NCBI GenBank assembly: GCA_035772735.1
Contig: JASDFA010000002.1
Coordinates: 37,902,501 to 37,966,500 of the forward strand
Origin: Datura wrightii
Taxonomy: Eukaryota > Streptophyta > Magnoliopsida > Solanales > Solanaceae
Direction: 5' to 3'
DNA length: 64,000 bases
The position numbers and the translations under genes were made by a program. The notes under the pieces are model-generated. The model was not told where the DNA came from, searched no databases, and saw nothing but the letters and a program-made list of their open reading frames with translations. Positions 55,791-64,000 of the stretch are shown here, one piece after another (position 1 is the first letter of the stretch; every line of letters starts with the position of its first letter).

Positions 55791-57263
55791 CGCCTCCGTG
55801 GTGCCCTCCATACAATGAAGAGTGACAACTCCTCAACACTTCTGCAATCTGGCTCTCTGGAATGCATCTTCTCATCACCTGATCTGGTCCCTGCTGAAAC
55901 AAGTACGGCTCATCCAAAATATAATACCTGCAATCATGTCTCAACTTTTTTCTCTGCTGAGCCGTAGCCTCCTGTGGATAGACTCCACTCAGTAGCAAAT
56001 TCACAATGTCTTCATACAAAGGGATTTCAGCTTCACTTATTTCCAAGAGATGCTCATCTGGGAACTTTTCTTTGATGCTGTCACCTTCCTTCATATGTGA
56101 CCGGCTTTCCAATAGTGATAGGTGATCTACCACTTGATTCTCGCTCCCTTTTCTGTCCCGAATCTCTAGGTCAAACTCTTGTAACAACAAGATCCATCTG
56201 ATCAACCTGGGCTTTGCATCCTTCTTGTTAAACAGATACCGAATCGCTGCATGATCGGTGTACACCACTACTCTAGAACCCACCAAATAGGACCTGAATT
56301 TATCAAACGCGAACACCAATGCTAGCATCTCATTTTCTGTGACTGTATAATTGAATTTGGCTGCGTCCAGTGTTTTGCTTGCATAATGAATAGAATGAAA
56401 AATTCTCTTTCTCCGCTGCCCCAATACAGCTCGTACCGCCACATCGCTTGCATCACACATTAATTCAAACGGTTGCTCTCAATCTGGAGAAATGAGGATA
56501 GGTGCTTCTATCAACTTCTGTTTCAACTCCTCGAATGCTTTGACACAATCCTCATCAAACTCGAACTTCACCTCTTTTTCTAGCAACCTGCATATTGGTC
56601 TAGAAATTTTAGAGAAGTTCTTGATGAACCGTCTGTAGAACCCTACATGTCCGAGAAACTGCAAACACCCTTCACTGGCACAGGTGGTGGTAGCTTTTCA
56701 ATAACATCGATCTTTGCATGATCGACTTCCAACCCCTTGCAAGACACTTTATGGCCAAGGACGATACCCTCCTTGACTAAGAAAGGACATTTCTCCCAGT
56801 TGAGTACAAGGTTGGATTCTTCACAATGAGCTAGCACCCTATCAAGATTCTGCAAACAAGTAGCAAACGAATTACCGAAAATAGAAAAATCATCTATAAA
56901 TACCTCGACGAAATCTTCCACCATATCGTCGAAGATCGCTATCATGAATCTCTGGAATGTGGCGGGTGCATTACATAAACCAAATGGCATCCGCCTGAAA
57001 GCATATGTCCCATAAGGACATGTGAAAGTAGTCTTCTCCTGGTCCTCCGGTGCTATGGCTATCTGTTTATAGCCAGAATAGCCATCAAGGAAATAATAAT
57101 ATTCTTGACCAGCCAATCTTTCCAATATTTGATCAATTAATGGAATAGGATAGTGATCTTTCCTTGTGGCCTCATTGAGCTTTCTGTAGTCCATGCAAAT
57201 CCGCCAGCTTGTGACTGTGCGTGTAGGGATCAGCTCATTTTTCTCATTGGTGACCACGGTCAT
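55777..57263 (-). pseudogene. pol: pol: reverse transcriptase and RNase H (E2)
   Basis: RT (56643-57263): ELIPTRTVTSWRICMDYRKL, HYPIPLIDQILERLAG, FLDGYSGYKQI, FGLCNAPATFQR, VEVFIDDFSIFG, LGHKVSCKGLEVD. RNase H (55777-56460): MCDASDVAVRAVLGQ, TENEMLALVFAFDKFR, VYTDHAAIRYLF, VVDHLSLLES; D, E, D, D present. A stop lies at 56463 and a frameshift near 56660. Wording is typical of Athila. Long open frames make it the best preserved pol here. Confidence 0.9.
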
Positions 57264-57284
57264 CCCTCCTTTCTTTGGAACACA

Positions 57285-58430
57285 CTAAACGAGGCTGATC
57301 CATTCGCTGTCTGAAATATGATAGACCACACCTGCATCAAGCCATTTAATCACTTCCCTCCTAACCACATCCTTCATTATCGGATTCAACCTCCGCTGAG
57401 GTTGTACAGTTGGCTTTGCTCCTTCCTCCATGAAAATTCTATGTGTGCAAAAAGCTGGATTGATACCCCGAATGTCTGACATTTGCCAGCCCATTGCTTT
57501 TTTCCTCCTCTTGAGAACCACCAATGCATCCTTTACCTGTACCTCCGTCAATTCTACGGAGATGATGACTGGCAAGGTGTCATCTTCCCCCAAAAAGACA
57601 TATTTCAGATGTGGAGGCAATGTCTTCAACTCCAGTTTTGGTGCTTTCTCAATAGATGGTTTTGGCAATGGTTCCAGGGACCTCATCAACGGCTGAAAGT
57701 CTTGCTTCCTGAGATACCATTTTGATTCATTCAACATTTGCACCATCTTATAAGTATCTCTATCTCCGAAATGATCGGAGCTCATTAATTCTCTCTCCAA
57801 TGGATCTTGAGAATCAACAATCTGAAGAATTTCTTCTTGGTTTAGCACATTAATTGCTGAAAGCTCCTCATAGATGGCTGGAAGCTTCATGGCCTTATAC
57901 ACGTCAAATACCTCCACTTTGTCATGCGCTCGCATGGTTAGCTGGTCTGCAGCTACATCAATCAAAGCTCTCCCGGTTGCCAAGAAATGACGTCCCAAAA
58001 TAAATGGGACTTCCGCATCCGGCTCAAAATCTAAGACAATAAAATCTATCGGGAAGATGAGGGAGCCCACTTGCACCAGCACGTCCTCCACAATGCCATC
58101 TGGTCTGGCCAAAGAACGATCCGCTAACTGCAAGATCACTATAGTTGGTCTAGGACTGCCCAGCCCCAACTTCTTGAACACCCAGGTCGGCATCAAGTTT
58201 ATGCTTGCTCCCAAATCACATAGTCCGCGAACTTGGATACTTTGCCTGATGGTGATCTGAATTGTAAAGCTCCCAGGGTCCTTGAGCATTGTTGGCAACC
58301 TGTTCTGAATTCGGGAAGTGCACTCCTCAGTAAGCGCCACCGTAGCATACTCCGTCAATCTGCTTTTGTTAGCTACGATGTCCTTGATATACTTTGCATA
58401 TTTAGGCACTCCCTGCAAAACATCAACCAA
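57285..58430 (-). pseudogene. Protease and RT-linker region (E2), 381-codon open frame
   Basis: Open from 58430: VPKYAKYIKDIVANKSRL, CDLGASINLMP (protease core), LQLADRSLARPDG, FIVLDFEPDAEVPFILGRHF, LIDVAADQLTMR, then the linker SLEPLPKPSIEKAPKLELK, LPPHLKYVFLGE, and GINPAFCTHRIFMEEG before RT. The stop at 57285 falls within SEW-ISLV just before RT, so a frameshift separates it from 57263. Confidence 0.85.
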
Positions 58431-59662
58431 AGGTAAATTAATGTGTACCTATTTAAGCACCGCCATGAACTTTTTAAATCAAGCTTCCTCCTTGTGTTTC
58501 TTTAATATTTGAGGGAACGGGGGTGGTGGTCTTTCTGCTTCAGCTGCCTTCTCCTTCCCCCTCTCATCATCATGTTCCCTATCTTTTTTCCCTGCTCCTG
58601 ATTGCTGAGGTAATTTTTCTGGTTCCACCTCCTTGAGTTGTAAACCACTCTTTGTGGTCACTGCATTGACCTGCTTGGGATTCGGGTCAGTGTCACTCGG
58701 TATTCCTCCTCTGGGCCTGGTGTTTTGAGCTCCAGCTAGTTGTCCAAACTAGTACTCTAACGCCTTTGTAGCTAACTGGTTGTTTTTTAAGTTTGCCGCT
58801 AATTTCACATAATCAGCCTGCAATTGAGATTGGTTAGCTATTATTGTTTTGAATATTTCCTCAATGTTGTTGGTTGGTGGAGGAGGTGCATTGTTTTCTC
58901 TGTACTGAGACTGATAATTCTGCTGCCCCCCTTGATTTATCTGCATACCCTAATTCAAACTCTGCCCTTGATGGCTATTACTACCCCAAGAGAAATTCGG
59001 ATGATTCCTCCAATTTGAGTTGTAATTATTTCCATACTGCTGCTGGTGATTATTTCTCTAGATGTTCCCAACAAAGTTCACTGAATCTAGATTTGCACCA
59101 CAACACTCAGTTGAGTGTTCATTACTACCGCATACTTCACACCAAACCTGCAACACTACATTAACTGGGGCTTGTGGTTGATTTAAGCCCATACTGCTGA
59201 AGTGGGTGTTGAGTTGATTTTGCAATGCAGCTATCTGTGCAGCGATAGCTGTAAAACCATCCACCCCAAAGACTCCTGCCGCTTTCCTTGTTCCTCCCCT
59301 TGAAGAGTCTGCATTTCACTCTGGATTTCCCTGGGAAATACGATTTAACAAAGTATACAGCTCCTCATAAGTCTTTTCTAATGCTTGTCCCCCAACTGTT
59401 GAGTCTAGCAAAATTTTTGTGTGGGGTTCCAAGCCCTCTATGAAAGTATGCACCAACACATCATTGGACTAGTGATGGTGAGGACAATCCCTTAGCAATG
59501 ATTTGAACCTTTCCCAAGCTTGATACAGATTCTCCCCCTCTCTTTGTTTAAAACTTACAATCTGACTTCTAAGTCTTTCTGTTTTCCCGGATGGAAAGAA
59601 TCTTATCAAAAACATTCTTGCAAGATCATCCCAAGTGGTGATAGAGTTAGGTGGTTCGGCTT
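58431..59662 (-). pseudogene. gag: gag of E2, N-terminally truncated
   Basis: Starts abruptly with GEAEPPNSITTWDDL immediately beside the primer site; the first 100 or so codons and the leader known from E1 are gone, along with KRWLKV. Remaining: FLIRFFPSGKTERLR, YQAWERFKSLLRDC, zinc knuckle CEVCGSNEHSTECC (near 59130), Q/N-rich part. Stops at several places. Such a Gag could not assemble normally. Confidence 0.8.
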
Positions 59663-59679
59663 CTCCAGCAACGGCGCCA
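59663..59679 (-). other. Primer-binding site of E2, fused to gag
   Basis: Element sense TGGCGCCGTTGCTGGAG, six bases after the LTR; its last bases already belong to the gag reading GGAGAAGCC. Confidence 0.8.
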
Positions 59680-59685
59680 AAAACT

Positions 59686-61097
59686 TGTTCGGGCTTCTGT
59701 GTGACTACACACAAGTGCACTTGGTCGAATAAGTTGTAAAGTGGCTTAAGTAAAGCCAAGTATCTATCCCACAGGGACTAAGATACGGTAATAATTAACT
59801 TAAGTGTTAATGAACTATATCTTTAAGAATGCAGACAACCAAATAAATAATATTTGAGGATTTGAGTTACTAATTTATAAGAATCTAAGGCAAAATTATA
59901 AAGTGAGTCTGCACAATAGTAATGAGCAAGCTGAGGTTAAAACGAAAATGCAGGGAATTAATTTATCAATATAATTTAATTAATCTTTCCTTCGGTTGCT
60001 AGTCAAGAATTATTGCCTATGGGTTGGAACTTTCGACTCCTATCCAACTTAAGAATCATGAGTCTTAATCTACATTTCTGTGATAAAAGAATTTAATGTT
60101 CTAGCCATACATACCCGATTTCTTAATTGACTAATAAGACTTTCAGATATATTTCTATTCTTAATGTAAATCAATTCTCAATTTTCCAAACTAAGAAAAG
60201 ATCATATCCTACCAATTCACATCTTTCCAATTTCTTTCCTTTTCAAAATCAAAATTGGATTTTTTAGATATACATTAACATTGGCCAAACATTAATGCAG
60301 TAAGAACAAGAATTGATAGAACAACCATTGAAGAAAAGATGAAAACTGAAATGATTACAAATTACATTCCACTACAATTGTTCTTAACCTCAGCAAGAAG
60401 TGAATTTAGCCACTCATTTGTGGATTAAACATCATCAAATAAGTCGAATTTATACAAACAATAGAGATAAAAGAGAAAGAGATAGAGAAGAACCCTAGAA
60501 TTTCTGTCCCCTCAACTGCCTGTAACCCACGTTCTTGCTCAACCAAGTCAGAATGTTTAAAATAAAACCTAAGTGTGCTATTTATACTATTGAGAATTTT
60601 TTCCGGAATAACAAGCAACGTGGCACGGAGTGTATCACGGAGTACTCCCTCTGTGGCACGGAGGTATCGCGGACCTTCACTAGAAGTCGGCCTCCCAGGC
60701 AACTTAACCTCAACGTGCCACGGCCTGCATCGTGGAGCCTAGCCAACGTGACACAGTGCTATCGCGCACCTTCAGTGGAAATTGCCAAAGTTATTTGCTC
60801 TGAGGCAGAGTGACTCCGCGATGGCAACGTGACACGGCTCCATCGCGGAGCCCTTGCTTTTTCTAATCTTCCATGTCCTTTTTTACTCCTTGTTTCCACA
60901 TCCATTCCAGATTTTACCAACATGTATCTTAGCTTCCCAAAATTCCATTTTACCTGCAAAACAACACTAATCATGTTGGTTAGTATAAATTCACATTTAA
61001 CTACAAATCACATGAGAATGTACATAATAATGATATACAAACAAGTCTAAATGAAGCATTTGAGTATCACTTGGGCATGGAATTCTACCGAAGATCA
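59686..61097 (-). repeat. E2 5' LTR
   Basis: TGTTCGGG...AAGATCA; TATA box 60578-60588. The block at 60828-60850 keeps CTCCGCGATGG/CCATCGCGGAG. Confidence 0.95.
60578..60588 (-). promoter_or_regulatory. LTR TATA box (E2, 5' LTR)
   Basis: AGTATAAATAG in element sense. Confidence 0.7.
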
Positions 61098-61102
61098 GCA
61101 GT

Positions 61103-61906
61103 CGAAGCAGGCCCTATTAGTTAGTATGAGTTTCACGTCGCTTTTCTAGATCAGTTCTTCCCTCATGAGATGAGGGAGCTGAAAGTGGCCGAGTTTGTGA
61201 ATCTAAAACAAGGAAAGATGATAGTGCAGGAATATTCCCTAGAGTTCACTCGTCTATCCAAGTACGCACCAGAGGTAGTGGTTGATTAGAGAGGTTAAGT
61301 GGGAAGGTTTGTACATGGAGTGGTGGACTACTTGGACAAGGATTGTAGGACCGCCAAGGTCTATTAGGATATGGATTTTCCTCCGATAGTTTTGTATGCC
61401 CAGCAGATGGAGGCGGCGCATCTGCGGAAGACAGACGCCAAGAGGGCTAACATAGATAGTCGAGACCAGGTGGTGGGCACCAAAAGCAGTCCCAAGAGAG
61501 ATCTTCAGCCCCAACATCTTCAGCTATGAGTGTGCCATCCAGATCTAGGCACGACTAGAGAGGATGAGCATCAGGCTTGAGAGGTTAGGGTAGGAAAACT
61601 ATTAAGACTAGCCCTCCAAAGTGTTATAGATATGGCCGGAGACACACGGGTCAGTGTTTGGCTGGTACAGATGCTTACTTTGGGTGTGGAAAGACAGGAC
61701 ATATGCTCAGAGATTTCCCAACTGCTAGACAGGGCCATGATGGGGGCCAAAGCCCAGCTTCCAGTTCAGTAGCTCCACCAGCATGCCCAGCCCAGCGGGA
61801 GGCATCTACTAGCACAGGTGGGGGTCAGCGCCAAAACAGATTCTATGCCCTAGCATCCTGCCAAGAGCAGGAGGTCTCCCTAGATATAGTCACTGGTATG
61901 TTATGA
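61103..61906 (+). pseudogene. gag: gag of E3, C-terminal part
   Basis: Resumes after the E2 duplication with capsid sequence (DQFFPHEMRELKVAEFVNLK in broken frame, YSLEFTRLSKYAPEVV). Nucleocapsid near 61625-61715: a first knuckle CYRYGRRHTGQC, a second YFGCGKTGHMLRDF in which the first and last cysteines are Y and F. Ends near EQEVSLDIVTGML before protease. Confidence 0.8.
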
Positions 61907-62185
61907 GTTTTCCACCTTGAAGTATATTCTTTTTTAGATCCAGGGGATACCTTGTCTTTTGTGACGCCCTATGTTACTAGTAGTTTCAGAGTCAGTCCTG
62001 AAATCTTATCAAAAACCCTTCTCAGTCTCTACTCCAGTCGGTGATTCAGTTAAGCTAGGCAGTTGTATAGAGATTGCCCGGTCATATTCCTTCATAAAAT
62101 CACCTCTGTAGATCTAGTAGAGTTAACCCTGACTGATTTTGATGTCATCCTCAGCATGAATTAGCTATTTGCTTGTTATGCCTCA
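61907..62185 (+). pseudogene. pol: protease (E3)
   Basis: LDPGDTLSFVTPYVTSSF then, after a frameshift, SVYSSR/TPVGDSV and VDLVELTLTDFDVIL. The active site reads D-P-G. Broken by at least two shifts. Confidence 0.7.
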
Positions 62186-63746
62186 TTGAATTGTAGAACC
62201 CGGGCAGTAGAGTTTAGATTTTTGGGTGAGCTAGTCTTAGAGTGGAAGAGTAGTTCAGCCCTGCCTGTAGGTCGTTTAATTTCTTACCTTAAGGCTAGAA
62301 ATATGATCTCTAAGGGTTGCATGTTCCATCTCATTAGGGTTAAGGATGCTATGTCCGAGACCCCGAGTACCCAGTCAATTCTAGTAGTATGTGAGTACTC
62401 AGAAGTGTTCCCAGATGATCTACCGGGAATTCCTCCCAAGAGGGAGATTGATTTTGGTATTGACCTTCTTCTCGATATGCAACCTATAACTATTCCTCTT
62501 TACAGAATGGCTCCAGCCGAGCTAAAGGAATTGAAGGTGCAATTAAAGGACCTTGTAAACAAGGGTTTCATTAGACTGAGCAAATCCCCATGGGGTGCAC
62601 CAATTCTCTTTGTCTGGAAGAAAGATGGTTCTCTTCGTATTTGTGTTGATATCGGCAATTAAACAAGGTCACCATCAAGAACAGGTATCCTCTTCCCATT
62701 ATTGATGATTTGTATGACTAGCTTCAGGGTGCCATGTGCTTTTTAAAGATAGACTTCAGATCCAAATACCATTAGCTCAAGGTTTGGGATAGTGACATCC
62801 CGAAGACAGCTTTCAGGACGCGGTATGGTCATTATGAGTTTGTAATTATGTCTCTTGTAGCTTCTACGGATTTGATGAACAGGGTGTTCAAGACATACTT
62901 GGATATGTTTGTGATCGTGTTTACCAATGACATCCTGATATACTCTCGGAGCGAGGAGGAGCATGTCGCTCATTTGAGGGTGGTGCTATAGACTCTCAGG
63001 ATCGCCAATTATTTGGTAAATTCAGCAAATGTGAGTTTTGGTTGAACTCAGTGGCATTTTTGGGCCATGTGGTGTCAAGTGAGGGTATGAAGGTAGACTC
63101 TCAGAAGATTGAAGTGGTGAAGAATTGGCCTAGACAGGTGAATCCTTTAGACATCTGGAGTTTCTTGGGTTTAGCTGGGTACTATCGAGGATTTGTTGAG
63201 GGTTTTTCATCTATTGCAGCACTATTGACCATATTGACCAAAAAGAAAGTGAAGTTCCAATGGTCAAAGGCTTGTGAGAAGAGCTTTTAAGAATTGAAGG
63301 CTCGACTCACCTTAGCGCCAGCGTTAACCCTACCCAAGGGTATCGATGGGTTTGTGGTGTATTACGATGCTTCTAAAATCGGCCTTCGTTGTGTATTTAT
63401 GCAACATAGTAAAGTGATAGCATACGCTTCCAGGCAGCTGAAGGTTCATGAGAAGAATTACCCGACCTGTGATGTTGAATTGGCGACGGTGGTATTTTCC
63501 TTGAAGATTTGGAGATCCTATTTGTACGGGGTCCCTGTAGATGTGTTTACGGACCACAAGATCTTACAATATCTATTTACCCATAAGGATCTAAATATAT
63601 GCCAAATGAGGTGGTTGGAGCTACTCAAGGATTATAATATGAGTTTCCTTTACCATCCGGGCAAGGCTAATGTGCTGGCAGATGCTCTTAGTAGGCTTTC
63701 TATGGAGAATGTGTCTCATGTAGATGAGGAGAGGAGGAGTTGGTGA
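62186..63746 (+). pseudogene. pol: pol: reverse transcriptase and RNase H (E3)
   Basis: RT: VCEYSEVFPDDLPGIPPKRE, PIPLYRMAPAELKELK region, WGAPILFVWKKDGSLRICVD, KNRYPLPIIDDL, FLKIDFRSKYH. The FGLTNAP box is deleted (MSLVASTDLMNRVF) and the active site is FTNDILIYS, so the first aspartate of the pair is asparagine. RNase H (63294-63746): YYDASKIGL, NYPTCDVELATVVF, VDVFTDHKILQYLF, VLADALSRLS, with all four acids. Stops at 62659, 62720 and 63288. Confidence 0.85.
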
Positions 63747-64000
63747 AGGATGTGCATAGGCTCGCACGGTTGGGAGTTCGTTTGGTTGACTTGATCGATG
63801 GTGGTGTTATTGTTCAGACGGATCGAAATCATCCTTGGTGACTGATGTAAAAGCTAGACGGGACGAGCACCCTATTTTGGTAAAACTAAAGGAAGCCGTT
63901 CAAATTAGAAGGTAGAGGTCTTCTCCAAAGGGGGAAGATGGTGTGCTTCGATATTAGGGTCACTTGTGTGTTCTGGATGTTGATGATTTGATAAATCTAA
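63747..64000 (+). pseudogene. pol: RNase H-integrase linker (E3), cut by window end
   Basis: Frame-shifted remains of VHRLARLGVRLVDL, VIVQTD and a VLCFDIRV-like stretch, colinear with 44013-44230 of E3'. Confidence 0.65.

Larger units (their letters stand above)
49157..61097 (-). mobile_element. E2: Athila element with pol, TSD GCAGT
   Basis: LTRs 49157-50570 (1414 bp) and 59686-61097 (1412 bp) flanked by GCAGT at 49152-49156 and 61098-61102. About 5% difference over the first 560 aligned LTR bases by hand. It has pol, stem-loop module, internal promoter, intron and ORF2, but the leader and the first part of gag are deleted next to the primer site. Confidence 0.95.
48527..64000 (+). mobile_element. 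E3: chromovirus internal region, interrupted by E2
   Basis: Leader, gag (split at 49156 by E2), protease, RT, RNase H, and linker to the window end. Integrase and 3' LTR would follow to the right. Confidence 0.85.

Noticed and set aside
54436..61097. Endogenous pararetrovirus
   Set aside because: Integrase, LTRs and target duplication are present, and the RT is of the Athila type.

Overview
The window is plant nuclear heterochromatin made almost entirely of nested Ty3/Gypsy LTR retrotransposons. I recognise no host gene and no tRNA or rRNA gene. The evidence is plant Athila-type polyproteins with tRNA-Asp-like primer sites (TGGCGCCGTTGCC), chromovirus polyproteins with tRNA-iMet-like primer sites (TGGTATCAGAGC), and five complete insertions proven by matching LTR ends and identical 5-bp target duplications. 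The style of the elements suggests a large-genome eudicot, possibly Solanaceae; that placement is an impression, not a demonstration.

Layout. 1-3991: Athila fragment E7, internally inverted, sitting in a minus-strand chromovirus E6 (3992 to about 9200: RNase H/RT, protease, gag, leader, LTR). About 9200-9803: piece of another LTR. 9804-44012: Athila-like element E5 (plus strand), which carries four later insertions: E1 (13921-23742, Athila, minus, TSD ACTTG), E4 (27733-37356, chromovirus, minus, TSD ACCTT), a solo chromovirus LTR (38039-43806, TSD TTTAA) and, inside that LTR, a solo Athila LTR (39034-40452, TSD AATGG). 44013-48526: 3' end and LTR of a plus-strand chromovirus (E3'). 48527-64000: a second internal region (E3) sharing that LTR, with gag split by E2 (49157-61097, Athila, minus, TSD GCAGT).

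Most notable result. The Athila-type elements E1, E2 and the much diverged E5 carry, downstream of gag-pol, a second ORF (ORF2, here matched from memory to the 'putative plant transposon protein' family) that looks like its own transcription unit. In order: a two-stem-loop RNA-like module just after the gag-pol stop, a TATA-like box, a short pyrimidine-rich leader, a GTATGT 5' splice site, an intron of about 640-830 bp, an AG 3' splice site 4-5 nt before the ORF2 ATG, ORF2 with a basic N-terminus and acidic C-terminus, then a 3' non-coding region with conserved blocks including a TTCCC/GGGAA stem. In E1, GC-rich hairpins of the kind found upstream of the LTR TATA box also occur upstream of this internal promoter.

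E1 and E5 have both lost RT, RNase H and integrase yet keep gag, protease and ORF2; E2 keeps pol but has lost its leader and the front of gag. This looks like a trans-mobilisation partnership (inference). All coding regions are decayed: stops, frameshifts and lost catalytic residues are noted per feature.
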